The notes below the pieces were generated by a model. It was not told the origin of the DNA and did not search any database. It saw nothing but the letters and a program-made list of their open reading frames with translations. Of a DNA stretch of 41,493 nt, positions 1 to 8,464 are shown piece by piece. The stretch covers positions 1 through 41,493 of the forward strand of contig NZ_CATNVB010000023.1 of the NCBI RefSeq assembly GCF_951230165.1, written 5' to 3'. The stretch's first letter is position 1, and each line of letters starts with the position of its first letter. Source of the stretch: Lentilactobacillus sp. Marseille-Q4993 (GTDB lineage: Bacteria; Bacillota; Bacilli; Lactobacillales; Lactobacillaceae). The position numbers and the translations under genes are program-made.

Positions 1-85
1 GTATAACTTCAATCGCCGCCAATTAACACTAAAAGGCATGACTCCGATAGAATATCGAAATCATGCCTCAAATAAGATTGCCTAA
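1..85 (+). CDS. IS3-family transposase OrfB, C-terminal fragment
   Basis: Reading from base 2, the frame gives YNFNRRQLTLKGMTPIEYRN and a few more residues before a TAA at 83-85. The pattern 'YN..R....L.GMTP.EYR' is the standard C-terminal end of IS3/IS150-type DDE transposases, just after the catalytic core. Only this tail is visible, so activity of the copy cannot be judged. The rest of the gene lies upstream of the window. Confidence 0.75.
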   Translation, partial: YNFNRRQLTLKGMTPIEYRNHASNKIA

Positions 86-126
86 TTTTAATTATTTAAC
101 TGTCCGCTTGACACGGAGTAGCTCCA
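1..126 (+). mobile_element. Right end of an IS3-family insertion sequence (truncated by window edge)
   Basis: The first 85 bases encode the last 27 residues of an IS3-type OrfB, followed by a short non-coding tail. The probable inverted-repeat end is at about 126, where GGAGTAGCTCCA occurs. Reversed, this reads TGGAGCTACTCC, which resembles GGAGATACTCC at the other window edge (41394-41404), so the two may be copies of one element type. The element ends only 22 bp past the stop of the antiporter gene. The exact border is inferred; no target duplication can be checked because the other end is outside the window. Confidence 0.6.
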
Positions 127-148
127 TGATTTCTCACTGACCTTTTTG

Positions 149-2140
149 TTATTCCCGGAATACTTCCACGTTTTGAATGTAGGTAATCTCATCGAAGGAT
201 ATTCGTTGTTGCAGTCGTTCGGCAAGCTCCGAACTAATTTGCCCAGAAACCAATGCGTCCTGGATCAACTCGTACTCGGCGTGGAACGCCCGCATAAACA
301 TTTGGTAGATAATATCGGGGTCAACTCGGCTCAAATGGATTCGCCGGTGACGAGTCCGGTAGAAACGACGAACAAAGTTGATTTCCACCCCGTTTTTAGC
401 GTCATAGTTCTTTAGGAATTCCATCACAGCGTCGAAGCCAGCTTGTTCGATTGGGAGAATATCTTCACCATGTTTTTCGAACTGATCACGCCAGTAAATT
501 TCCTCGAGGGCAACTGGGGCAGTTAAGAATGCCTCTTGAGCCTGGTGAAGATTTTTGTACAACCGACCGATATGCAGGCCGAATCTAATTCTCAACATGA
601 TGTTTTTCCAAATCTTATCGTCGGCTGAGAAGTTGTTCAGTTTGAGAAACTGCAAGTAGTAGGTCATTTCATCATCGGTGATCTTACCATCAGCGTGAAG
701 CTTCCGAATCGCCTTCTGTTCAACCTGATGAGCCTCGTTCATGATTTGGCGCTGAACTCGTAAGTTTGGCGTTCCATCAAGAACTAATTGTTGCTGAAGG
801 GAATCGATTACGATTTGAGCTTCGGCTTGGTGTTCCTTTTCCTTGGATAAATCACTAATAGCAGCTTGAATCATCCGTTTGACCCAACGATACCGTGGCG
901 ACTTCTCCGCCTTGGTTGGGAGGATGATTGGAATCAGGATAGTTGGCGTTATCAAGCTGACCAGAATAATGACTGCCGCGATGAAGATCAGTGGCCCCCG
1001 GTAAGCAAAAGGTTCGTGGCGGATGAAGTTTGGCATTGAGAAAGCCAGTGACAAGGTAATGGTTCCGTGAGCACCACTTAGGGCCATGATCAAGCTGTCC
1101 CGCCAAGACCGCTCGTGATTGCTGTTCGTTCTAATCAGGTAATGGCTCCACACCATCCGAACCAGGGTTTGAGCGATGTAGAGAATAATCCCTAGAATTA
1201 CTAAGCGGTAAATTGCGAAGTCGGGGTTGGTAGATGCTCGCATGTATTCAACAACGTCAGGCAAGGAAAGGCCTAGGAGGACAAACACCGTCCCAGTTAA
1301 CATCCCCGAAACGATTTCCCAGACGTTGCTAGTAACGATTTGCATCCGTGATGAGTTCAGTCGGAGTTTGTTCCGCTCAGAACTTTGAGCAAGCCCAGCG
1401 GCAACTACGGCCAAAATTCCAGACATTTCTAGTTTTTCAGCTAACAAGTACACCAAGAATGGAGTGAGAATCTGAATCGTGACCATAATCAGTGGAGTGT
1501 CGTCGTGATATCTAATTAAAACAGAACGGGCACTGACGATCAGCATCCCCATCGCAGCACCAAAGATAATTCCACCTAGGAACTCCCAGATGAATAGTGT
1601 GGTGGCCTCCCCAACGGAAAAGTCACCAGAGATGTAGGCGGCTAGGGCAACGTCAAAGAGGACGATACCAGCAGCATCGTTGAACAGTGACTCGTTTTTC
1701 AGAATCCCCATCTGTTCTCTGGCAATTGGGTTTGCCTCGAAAATCGAATTAACCGCTGAGGCGTCGGTTGGCGTAACGACCGCCATCAAGGCAAAGGTCA
1801 AGCTGAACGGCAGGATTGGGTACAGAAAGTGCAACCCACTACCAATCAGCAGGACGGTAACGAAGACCAGCCCAACCGCTAAGGAAATAATATTCAGAAT
1901 TGATCTTCCTATCCACAGACGGGAACTGTTTTGAGCCTCATTGAACAGCAACGGTGCAATAATCGCCAGTGCAAACGTGGATGGATTTAGCTGAAAGTCC
2001 CGGTAAACCGGAATAATAGCAAGAATCAGCCCCGCTGCAATCAGAAAGAATGGCAGTGGGATAAAGGTAATATGCCGGGAAACAATCGTGGCGCCAACCA
2101 CGGCGGCCAGAATGATGGCAATCAGAAGTACCTGATTCAT
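149..2140 (-). CDS. CPA1-family Na+/H+ antiporter (NhaP/YjcE-like)
   Basis: This 663-residue protein has about 12 hydrophobic segments in its first ~410 residues and a long hydrophilic cytoplasmic tail. The transport core carries the CPA1 signature residues: TPTD at 123-126 and NESLFND at 149-155, whose two aspartates are the expected cation- and proton-binding positions in this family. It would exchange Na+ (or K+/Li+) for protons across the cytoplasmic membrane, supporting pH and salt homeostasis. The length matches bacterial YjcE/NhaP members with C-terminal regulatory extensions. The ATG at 2140 is preceded by an AAAGGGGG ribosome-binding site. It appears monocistronic, with an IS element directly downstream and a repeat element upstream. 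Ion preference cannot be read from sequence. Confidence 0.9.
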   Translation of the reverse strand: MNQVLLIAIILAAVVGATIVSRHITFIPLPFFLIAAGLILAIIPVYRDFQLNPSTFALAIIAPLLFNEAQNSSRLWIGRSILNIISLAVGLVFVTVLLIGSGLHFLYPILPFSLTFALMAVVTPTDASAVNSIFEANPIAREQMGILKNESLFNDAAGIVLFDVALAAYISGDFSVGEATTLFIWEFLGGIIFGAAMGMLIVSARSVLIRYHDDTPLIMVTIQILTPFLVYLLAEKLEMSGILAVVAAGLAQSSERNKLRLNSSRMQIVTSNVWEIVSGMLTGTVFVLLGLSLPDVVEYMRASTNPDFAIYRLVILGIILYIAQTLVRMVWSHYLIRTNSNHERSWRDSLIMALSGAHGTITLSLAFSMPNFIRHEPFAYRGPLIFIAAVIILVSLITPTILIPIILPTKAEKSPRYRWVKRMIQAAISDLSKEKEHQAEAQIVIDSLQQQLVLDGTPNLRVQRQIMNEAHQVEQKAIRKLHADGKITDDEMTYYLQFLKLNNFSADDKIWKNIMLRIRFGLHIGRLYKNLHQAQEAFLTAPVALEEIYWRDQFEKHGEDILPIEQAGFDAVMEFLKNYDAKNGVEINFVRRFYRTRHRRIHLSRVDPDIIYQMFMRAFHAEYELIQDALVSGQISSELAERLQQRISFDEITYIQNVEVFRE

Positions 2141-2371
2141 GGGTTAGTTTCCCCCTTTGTTTTAGTAAGAGTATCTAGAGTTAAGTAAATCATATCTAGG
2201 CTAAATTACAAGAATAACGGCTAGGGAGTGGGACAGAAAGCATACGAAGATGCTTTCGTCGTTCCCCGCAAAGAGCACTACAGAAATCTTTGATTTCGTC
2301 TTAGTGCCCCAGCAAGAACAACAATTAGTGAATTCTGCGAAAAGCGGGATTCACTCTTGATGTTTATTGCC

Positions 2372-2422
2372 AACCAATAATAACTGAGACCCATTATTCA
2401 TGGTTCTCAGTTATTATTGGTT
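2372..2422. repeat. Perfect 18-bp inverted repeat inside the MITE-like element
   Basis: AACCAATAATAACTGAGA at 2372-2389 is matched exactly by its reverse complement at 2405-2422, with a 15-nt loop. No T-tract follows on either strand, so it is not a typical terminator; it is more likely a structural part of the repeat element. Confidence 0.75.
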
Positions 2423-2452
2423 GCTGTATGTAGCAAGAATTTGGATAAAAGC

Positions 2453-2500
2453 AAAAATGCAACGATAATTTCATGAAAATGAATTATCATTGCATTTTTT
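2453..2500. terminator. Bidirectional hairpin terminator with GATAATTTC core
   Basis: The arms AAAAATGC...GCATTTTT enclose a second pairing of CGATAATTTCAT with ATGAATTATCAT. There are A residues on the left and a T-run on the right, so it can terminate transcription on either strand. It would end the leftward transcript of the small membrane-protein pair. The inner core recurs in hairpins near 18.7, 19.6, 26.7 and 28.9 kb. Confidence 0.7.
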
Positions 2501-2545
2501 CGATGTAGTTAGTTCTGTCCCACAACCATTCTTTTTATTTGGATC

Positions 2546-3037
2546 TTAAGCCAGGATTTGAATCGTGGCGTTTTCCTTACTTGAAGATACGCCGTACCAG
2601 AACGAGCCATACTGAGTATTCAGCGTCTTAGCTCGTTTGCCATTAAATCGGGGAACGTTCGAATCCGTCGTCAAAATTCCGTAGGCAAAGTAACCAGTCT
2701 TTTTGATTGGCACGAAGTCATAAACCGTGTTGGCCTGCATTTGACCAATTGGCTGCACCTTGGTTGAGATGTTGTTATAACCCAGGATGCCCTTCTTCAT
2801 GTACTGAACAATGACGATATTCTTAGCAACCCCCATCAGAACCTCGTTGCCATTCTTATCAACCTTAACCTCAGTAAAATCGCCCTTGCCCACTGACTGC
2901 TTATACTTCTTCGCAGTCTGGTTCAAGTTATACTCCGCTGACCGGTTGTGAGTGTACATGTGAATTCCGCCCCATGCGATCAAAATCACTAAGACCGTAG
3001 CTAATACAATTGAAATAGTTCGTTTATTATTTTTCAT
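2546..3037 (-). CDS. Small membrane-anchored extracytoplasmic protein, unknown family (copy 2)
   Basis: I do not recognise the family. From the ATG at 3037 (8 nt after AGGAG) it is 163 residues; a TTG two codons earlier is a less likely start. One N-terminal transmembrane helix (about residues 7-27) after a basic NKR stretch predicts a type II membrane anchor with the rest outside the cell. The exported part aligns with the neighbour at 3116-3610: both have a K..G[ND]...V..D.[HN]GN segment, V.[FY]MKK..[IL]GY and a C-terminal FWY. The pair is a tandem duplication. A perfect 14-bp inverted repeat (3045-3104) buries its ribosome-binding site, so its translation may be controlled separately from copy 1. 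No catalytic motif is visible. Confidence 0.65.
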   Translation of the reverse strand: MKNNKRTISIVLATVLVILIAWGGIHMYTHNRSAEYNLNQTAKKYKQSVGKGDFTEVKVDKNGNEVLMGVAKNIVIVQYMKKGILGYNNISTKVQPIGQMQANTVYDFVPIKKTGYFAYGILTTDSNVPRFNGKRAKTLNTQYGSFWYGVSSSKENATIQILA

Positions 3038-3044
3038 ATTCAAA

Positions 3045-3104
3045 ACTCCTATGTAAAGTGTGCTTGCACTAACAGAAGTGTAGCATTTTTCTTTACATAG
3101 GAGT
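3045..3104 (-). promoter_or_regulatory. RBS-sequestering hairpin ahead of the 2546-3037 gene
   Basis: ACTCCTATGTAAAG (3045-3058) and its exact reverse complement (3091-3104) form a 14-bp stem with a 32-nt loop in the leftward mRNA. The AGGAG used by the ATG at 3037 lies in the 3' arm (3046-3050), so the folded RNA hides it. Only TTTT follows, so it is a poor terminator. It lies wholly between the two paralogous genes. The regulatory role is inferred. Confidence 0.55.
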
Positions 3105-3115
3105 AGTTATACCGC

Positions 3116-3610
3116 TTATTTTTCTTTATACTCGACCGTGATTCCTGAATTCTTCTTGGAAAAGCTGTACCAAAAATCAGCGTTCTTTGTTTTTATATAC
3201 AATGGCTTCTTACCATTGACGGAGACCACTTTTTTGCCCGGCTTCATCTTGCCAAACGCGAAATAGCGGGTGTTCCTAACTGGCCAAAAGTGGCCAATCT
3301 CATCCGTATCAATCTGGGTTAACGTTTCAACTTTAGTGGCAACTGGCCGATAACCAATCGTTTCCTTCTTCATGAATAAAACAATTAGTCTATCCTTGGT
3401 CGTCCCAAAATAAATGCGGTTACCGTGATCATCAGCTTTTAATGACACTGAATCTCCAGGTTCCACTTTTTCCTTATACTTTGTGGACACCTTTGTGAGA
3501 GCCTGATCAGCGGAAGCGTTCCGTTTAACAGAATAAATAACACCCGCGGCAATCAACACAATAACTCCAAACAAAATTGATAGTAACAGTCGCTTTTTAT
3601 GACTCGACAT
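3116..3610 (-). CDS. Small membrane-anchored extracytoplasmic protein, unknown family (copy 1)
   Basis: This is the paralogue of 2546-3037, and its function is unknown. The frame is open to 3643, but the ATG at 3610 has AAGGAG about 8 nt upstream and begins MSSHKKRLLLS, the natural start of a membrane anchor, giving 164 residues. One hydrophobic helix (about 8-26) is followed by an extracytoplasmic domain with V.LKADDHGNRIYFG, LIVLFMKKETIGY and a Phe-Trp-Tyr near the C-terminus. It leads a two-gene leftward unit, 148 bp downstream of aroE and separate from it in theme. The compact exported domain could be a sensor, immunity or envelope factor, but nothing in the sequence decides between these. 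Confidence 0.65.
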   Translation of the reverse strand: MSSHKKRLLLSILFGVIVLIAAGVIYSVKRNASADQALTKVSTKYKEKVEPGDSVSLKADDHGNRIYFGTTKDRLIVLFMKKETIGYRPVATKVETLTQIDTDEIGHFWPVRNTRYFAFGKMKPGKKVVSVNGKKPLYIKTKNADFWYSFSKKNSGITVEYKEK

Positions 3611-3758
3611 ACAGTAGCTCCTTAAACTCCCCCGCTTCTTCATATTACTATGCCATGAAATTAGATTGTTTACAAGTAAACTAAAGGTTACATAAGTCGC
3701 TCAATTATTGCTACGGTGGCATTTGAAAACGATATGATTCTAAAAGAATTTTCTTATA

Positions 3759-4622
3759 TCAGTCTTGTTTTCGAGCCATGATCTCCCGATAAACAACTTT
3801 TTTAATCTCTGCCGTTGGCATTTTATTACCAGTCCACAATCTGAAAGATTCCGCTGCTTGATTGATCAGCATCCCAATCCCGTTGATTGCCAAATTACCA
3901 TTCTGTTTTGCTTGACTTATTAGTGGCGTTGCTAGTGGGAAGTAGATGGAGTCGAACACTACTGTTTGTGGGGATAAGAGGGCTGGGTCGATTGGAGTGT
4001 GGTCATCCCCCGCCATGCCAACGTTAGTGGCGTTGACCAGAATATCGCTTTCTCCAAGGATAGCCTTCATTGAATTTTGATTACCAAACGGGTGAACTGA
4101 TATTAGATCAGACCAGCCTTCAAGTTCCTGCTTAGTAGTCGCAAACGTTGCGTTTTGCCGTTTGAATACGTCAATCTGAGCCGCATTATTCCGGATCAAT
4201 GCCAAAATGATTGCCCGAGCGGCACCACCAGCTCCTAAAACCACCGCCCGTTTGCCTGCTACCGCAACTTGCTCATCGGCTAACGCCTGAATGAAGCCAA
4301 CCCCATCAGTACTTGTCCCAAAGAGTTTGCCGTTACGATTTACCACAGTATTGATTGCCCCTAATTTTTGGGCATCGGGTGTCACTTCGTCCATGTGGCG
4401 TAAAGCCTCGCGCTTGTAAGGCATTGACAGGTTGAAGCCGCCAATTTTCATCTGTTTCATACTATTAAAGACTGAACTAAGGTCGTCAGTTTCCGTATCA
4501 AACGCCAAGTAGGCCCCATTGATTCCCAGTTGCTTAAAAGCCTCACTATGAATCAGTGGCGACAGGCTGTGATGGGCTGGGTGGGCCAGCAATCCGTATA
4601 ATTTTGTATTACCATCAATCAT
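3759..4622 (-). CDS. aroE: Shikimate dehydrogenase
   Basis: AroE reduces 3-dehydroshikimate to shikimate with NADPH in the cytoplasm. From the ATG at 4622 the protein has 287 residues, the usual size; the longer open frame is only overlap with aroK. The shikimate-binding SLSP is at residues 19-22, the Lys of NLSMPYK is the expected catalytic residue, STDGVGF follows near residue 105, and GAGGAAR near 131 is the nucleotide-binding loop. The C-terminal NGIGMLINQAAESF.LW is typical. Its start overlaps the aroK stop by 8 bp, implying translational coupling. It is the last gene of the operon. Quinate/shikimate dehydrogenase activity in the oxidative direction is possible, but motifs fit biosynthetic AroE. 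Confidence 0.93.
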   Translation of the reverse strand: MIDGNTKLYGLLAHPAHHSLSPLIHSEAFKQLGINGAYLAFDTETDDLSSVFNSMKQMKIGGFNLSMPYKREALRHMDEVTPDAQKLGAINTVVNRNGKLFGTSTDGVGFIQALADEQVAVAGKRAVVLGAGGAARAIILALIRNNAAQIDVFKRQNATFATTKQELEGWSDLISVHPFGNQNSMKAILGESDILVNATNVGMAGDDHTPIDPALLSPQTVVFDSIYFPLATPLISQAKQNGNLAINGIGMLINQAAESFRLWTGNKMPTAEIKKVVYREIMARKQD

Positions 4623-5130
4623 TGCTAACTTTCGCCCCCATTTGGTGAATAATTTCCGTTGCGATTGCCTCGGGGGTCTTCCCATCGGTTGATATCTTAA
4701 TATCCGCAACCAAACTATATGTAAACTCACGTTGGCGCTTTAAGTCAGCCAACCCATCCCGACCCAACTTTTTGACTAAGGGACGATTAGTTTGCTGGCC
4801 AACTCTGTTCATTACGGTGTTGATGTCCGCATCAAGCCAGATGATTGGCGTTGAAGTCTGCTTCAAAATCACCTGGTTATCGGTCATCATTGGGGTGCCA
4901 CCACCAGTGGCCAGAATTCCACCAGTTTGCAGAGCACCAAACAAAGCCTCTCTTTCAGACTGCCGAAAGAAATCCTCTCCCTTGGTGGCGAAGATGTCAG
5001 GAATCGTCATGCCGTTGTTCTGTTCAATCATGCGGTCAAGGTCATGGTAACCAGCGTGAAGTATTTCAGCTAGTGCTTGGCCGACTGTTGATTTTCCACA
5101 TCCCATAAAGCCAATTAAAATAAAATTCAT
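4615..5130 (-). CDS. aroK: Shikimate kinase
   Basis: The 171-residue enzyme phosphorylates shikimate at O3 using ATP. The Walker A loop GFMGCGKST is at residues 7-15, the substrate-binding HDLD at 29-32, and ATGGGTP forms the second substrate contact. The Arg of NRPL sits in the lid region. I chose the ATG at 5130 (MNFILIGF) because AGGAG is 9 nt upstream; the ATG three codons earlier abuts AGGAG directly. It overlaps aroE by 8 bp and follows tyrA after 12 bp, so it is mid-operon. Confidence 0.93.
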   Translation of the reverse strand: MNFILIGFMGCGKSTVGQALAEILHAGYHDLDRMIEQNNGMTIPDIFATKGEDFFRQSEREALFGALQTGGILATGGGTPMMTDNQVILKQTSTPIIWLDADINTVMNRVGQQTNRPLVKKLGRDGLADLKRQREFTYSLVADIKISTDGKTPEAIATEIIHQMGAKVSND

Positions 5131-5142
5131 CCTGATCATCTC

Positions 5143-5988
5143 CTAATCAATTTCTTGTCTAATGGTTTTGGCTTGGTCGAGGTACTTTGTTAGTTCAATT
5201 TCGTTACCATCCTCAATTAATTGCGATAATTTTGCAAGCTCTTGTTGGTAATCCTTTAACCCATCAAGGACCTGATCTCGGTTCGTCAACAAGATATCCG
5301 TCCATACTTGGGGGTTCGAAGCCGCAATTCTTGTCGTGTCTTTGAACCCACCAGCAGCGGCTTGGATTACATCTGGAATTGGGTGTAGTTTGTTAGCAAC
5401 TGAATTAGCCAACGCAAACGCCGCAACGTGAGGAACATGGCTCAGTTCGGCAACAATCATGTCGTGCTCATCAGGACTGACGATTTGCCAGTGACAGCCG
5501 GCAGATGCGAGCAGCCGTTGAATCGTGGTCGTCCCCGTCTGGTCATCTACGCCCGGAACCAAAAAGTACGTCGCATTATTGAAAAGCGTGGCTGTACCAG
5601 CTGGTGCGCCAGACTTATGGGAACCGGCCATCGGGTGACCACCGATGAAGTGAACGGTATCGGGTAAATCGTGAGATGCCTCAATAACATCCCGTTTGGT
5701 ACTGCCGGCATCAGTGACGATTACTCCTGTTTTAAGCGGCAAAGTGGTGAGTTGTTGAATCTGGTCTTTGATCTGTTCCACTGGGGCGGCTAGGAAAATA
5801 ATGTCAGCCATCTCAGCTCCAGCCTTAAAATCTAGAGTCTGGTCAATGACCCCTGCCTCTTCAAGAAAATTGCCATTGATGGGATTTGGGTCAAAACCAG
5901 TGATGGTGACTGTTTGGTCAGTTTGCTTGATTATCCTGGCAATCGAACTGCCAATCAGCCCTAATCCAGAAATAAATACCGTTGTCAT
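5143..5988 (-). CDS. tyrA: Prephenate dehydrogenase
   Basis: TyrA oxidatively decarboxylates prephenate to 4-hydroxyphenylpyruvate, committing flux to tyrosine. The 281 residues start with an NAD(P) Rossmann loop GLGLIGSS at 8-15 and contain GGHPMAGSHKSG near residue 120, the conserved active-site region holding the catalytic His. No ACT domain follows, so allosteric tyrosine feedback through that domain is absent; this fits control by the upstream Tyr-codon attenuator instead. It lies 4 bp from aroA and 12 bp from aroK. No prephenate dehydratase gene is present in this operon. Confidence 0.92.
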   Translation of the reverse strand: MTTVFISGLGLIGSSIARIIKQTDQTVTITGFDPNPINGNFLEEAGVIDQTLDFKAGAEMADIIFLAAPVEQIKDQIQQLTTLPLKTGVIVTDAGSTKRDVIEASHDLPDTVHFIGGHPMAGSHKSGAPAGTATLFNNATYFLVPGVDDQTGTTTIQRLLASAGCHWQIVSPDEHDMIVAELSHVPHVAAFALANSVANKLHPIPDVIQAAAGGFKDTTRIAASNPQVWTDILLTNRDQVLDGLKDYQQELAKLSQLIEDGNEIELTKYLDQAKTIRQEID

Positions 5989-5992
5989 TCAC

Positions 5993-7285
5993 TCATCCCC
6001 TTACTAAGCTAGCTAAATCTTCAAAGAAGTTTGGGTAGGAAATGGCCACACTTTCGTCACCAATCAACGTCATATCTTTATCGGCAATCAAAGCGGCGAT
6101 TGCTAGCACCATTCCCACCCGGTGATCGCCATGACTATCAAGTGATTCGCCGGTGGCGTGCCAGGGTTTGGTGCCATCAATTACGAACCCATCGGGTAGC
6201 TCTTCAATGGCAATGCCTAGCTTTTTGAATTCCTCAGTAATCACAGCGATGCGGTCGGTTTCCTTGACTCGAAGTTCACTGGCCCCAGTGATGTGACTAA
6301 CGCCATTAGCACAAGCACAAAGTAGCGCCACTACTGGTAGCTCGTCGACCATTGAAGGAATTTCGGCTTCGGTCACTTCGATTGGTTGGAGAGCAGACGT
6401 GCTCACCGTAATGTCCGCAATTGGCTCCGTTTTGTCATCTTGGTTGCTGAAGGCTATGTTGCCACCCATGCGTTGGATAACCTTCAACAAACCAGTTCGG
6501 GTGGGATTGACCCCCACGCCCTTGAGAGTGACTTTTGAGTTAGGAACGATTAGGCCAGCAGCCAAAAAGTAAGCAGCTGAGGAAATGTCGCCGGGAACCG
6601 TCAGCTCGATACCGTGTAGTTCAGGGTTGGGTTCAACGGTAATCGTTAGTTGGTCACTGGCTGTCTTAACATCTGCACCAAACGCCCGCAACATAATTTC
6701 GGTATGATTTCGGGTAGGGAGTTTTTCCGTGATAGTGCTTGGACCATCGGCCTGCAAAGCCGCTAAGATCATCGCACTTTTCACTTGAGCTGACGCGGTT
6801 TGAAGTTGATAGCTAACGGCGTTGAGCTTGGTTCCCGTGACCGTGGCTGGTAAATGACCATTAGTTGTGGAAATGGTAGCCCCCATTGTAGCCAGTGGTT
6901 CACTCACCCGTTTCATTGGTCGTTTAGACAGCGAGTCATCCCCAATCAGTTTGGTAGTAAATGGCAGCCCACTAAGAATTCCCATCATCAGTCTTGTGGT
7001 GGTCCCGGAGTTACCCATGTCTAGCTCATGAGATGGTTGCTTAAGGCCGGCAAACCCAGCCCCTTTGATGGTAACCGTGTCATTACTGACGGCGATGGCA
7101 ACGCCCATATCCCTGAATGCCCGAATGGTCGACTTGCAATCATCGGACATCAAGAAGTGGTGAGCCACCGTCGTGCCATGACTGATTGCCCCAAACATTA
7201 CCGAGCGGTGGGAAATACTTTTATCGCCAGGAACCTCAATTGTTCCCTGGACCCCTGTGCTGATTGAACTAATTAGTTTTCTCAT
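5993..7285 (-). CDS. aroA: 3-phosphoshikimate 1-carboxyvinyltransferase (EPSP synthase)
   Basis: AroA condenses shikimate-3-phosphate with phosphoenolpyruvate. The 430 residues are full length. Landmarks are GDKSISHRS at 20-28, whose Lys and Arg bind substrate, GNSGTTTRLMMG near residue 92, DELP near 315, and KETDRI.... with the closing GDHRVGM. The GNSGTTTR loop keeps Gly in the position tied to glyphosate-sensitive versus tolerant types; I do not infer tolerance. It is 12 bp after aroC and 4 bp before tyrA, in the operon. Confidence 0.94.
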   Translation of the reverse strand: MRKLISSISTGVQGTIEVPGDKSISHRSVMFGAISHGTTVAHHFLMSDDCKSTIRAFRDMGVAIAVSNDTVTIKGAGFAGLKQPSHELDMGNSGTTTRLMMGILSGLPFTTKLIGDDSLSKRPMKRVSEPLATMGATISTTNGHLPATVTGTKLNAVSYQLQTASAQVKSAMILAALQADGPSTITEKLPTRNHTEIMLRAFGADVKTASDQLTITVEPNPELHGIELTVPGDISSAAYFLAAGLIVPNSKVTLKGVGVNPTRTGLLKVIQRMGGNIAFSNQDDKTEPIADITVSTSALQPIEVTEAEIPSMVDELPVVALLCACANGVSHITGASELRVKETDRIAVITEEFKKLGIAIEELPDGFVIDGTKPWHATGESLDSHGDHRVGMVLAIAALIADKDMTLIGDESVAISYPNFFEDLASLVRG

Positions 7286-7297
7286 CTTATCCCCACC

Positions 7298-8464
7298 TTA
7301 AAAGTTCTCAATTTCCTGTCGGTAGTCAGCAATCTGGCGTTGAAGGCGCTCAATGTTACTACCATCAAACGTGTCGGTAATGGCTTTTGCCAGTTCAATA
7401 GCAACAACGCTCTCAATCACGATTGATGCTGGCACGATTGCCGTGGTGTCGGAACGCTCAACGCTGGCTTTCTTAACTTCCTTAGTTTCAACATCAACAC
7501 TTTGAAGTGGTTTGTATAAAGTAGGGATTGGCTTCATAGCCCCCCGAACAATAATCGGCATCCCGTTGGTCATTCCACCCTCAAAGCCACCCAAGTGGTC
7601 GGTCAAGCGATCAAACCCCTGGCCTTCATGCCAATCAATTTCGTCCATTACGTCGCTACCCTTGCTCATCGCAGCTTTAAAGCCATCACCAAACTCGACC
7701 CCCTTAAATGCGTTAACGCCAACTACGGCCGCCGCAATCTTTGCGTCTAGCTTGGTGTCCCAGCTGATGTAGCTTCCTAAACCAGCAGGAACGTTGGTGG
7801 CAACTACTTTTACGATGCCGCCAAGGGTATTCCCCTCTTTTTTGGTTTCATCAATCAAGTCGTGAATCTCATCAACTTTATTCTGGTCAGTGATTCGCAG
7901 ATCGTTTTGGGTGATCGCTTCTTCAATCTCACTAACGGTCAGGTTTTTGGCGGTATCGGCTGGTTGATTACCAATCGTGTCGACAAACCCGACAATTTGA
8001 ATGTCAAGCTGATTCAGCAGTTGTTTGCAAACCGCTCCCACTACAACTCTCATCGCGGTTTCTCTGGCAGATGACCGTTCCAAAACGTTCCGAAGGTCCC
8101 GGTGGTTGTACTTCATTCCCCCAACCAAGTCAGCATGACCCGGTCGAGGACGTTCCACCTTGCGCAAGGTGTTTTCAGCAGTTTCAGGTGAAGTTGGGTC
8201 CATAATTTGACTCCAATGAGCGTGATCTCGGTTATTAACAACCATCGCTATCGGTGAACCAAGGGTTTTGCCGTGCCTAAGCCCACCAACAAATTGAACC
8301 GTGTCATGCTCGATCTTTTGCCGATTGCCCCGGCCGTAGCCACCTTGTCTTGCTGCCAACATTGCGTTGACCTCATCAACATCAATCGTTAGTCCAGCGG
8401 GAATGCCTTCAATTATCCCGGTTAGTTGGGGTCCGTGTGATTCTCCTGCAGTTAAGTAGTTCAT
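7298..8464 (-). CDS. aroC: Chorismate synthase
   Basis: AroC converts EPSP to chorismate and needs reduced FMN. The 388-residue length is standard. GESHG at 7-11, RPGHADLVGG near 130, and ERSSARETAMRV near 150 are the family signatures around the FMN and phosphate sites. Its ATG overlaps the aroQ stop by 4 bp (ATGA type), so the two are translationally coupled. It supplies chorismate directly to the mutase encoded just before it. Confidence 0.95.
   Translation of the reverse strand: MNYLTAGESHGPQLTGIIEGIPAGLTIDVDEVNAMLAARQGGYGRGNRQKIEHDTVQFVGGLRHGKTLGSPIAMVVNNRDHAHWSQIMDPTSPETAENTLRKVERPRPGHADLVGGMKYNHRDLRNVLERSSARETAMRVVVGAVCKQLLNQLDIQIVGFVDTIGNQPADTAKNLTVSEIEEAITQNDLRITDQNKVDEIHDLIDETKKEGNTLGGIVKVVATNVPAGLGSYISWDTKLDAKIAAAVVGVNAFKGVEFGDGFKAAMSKGSDVMDEIDWHEGQGFDRLTDHLGGFEGGMTNGMPIIVRGAMKPIPTLYKPLQSVDVETKEVKKASVERSDTTAIVPASIVIESVVAIELAKAITDTFDGSNIERLQRQIADYRQEIENF

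Larger units (their letters stand above)
2228..2523. repeat. MITE-like element with 11-bp terminal inverted repeats
   Basis: The stretch begins with GTGGGACAGAA (2228-2238) and ends with its exact reverse complement TTCTGTCCCAC (2513-2523). In between it holds no credible gene but two strong hairpins (2372-2422 and 2453-2500). It fills the 405-bp gap between the antiporter and the next gene. Its last ~90 bases are clearly related to 19572-19665. The family and the mobilising transposase are unknown to me; no target duplication is obvious. Confidence 0.6.
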
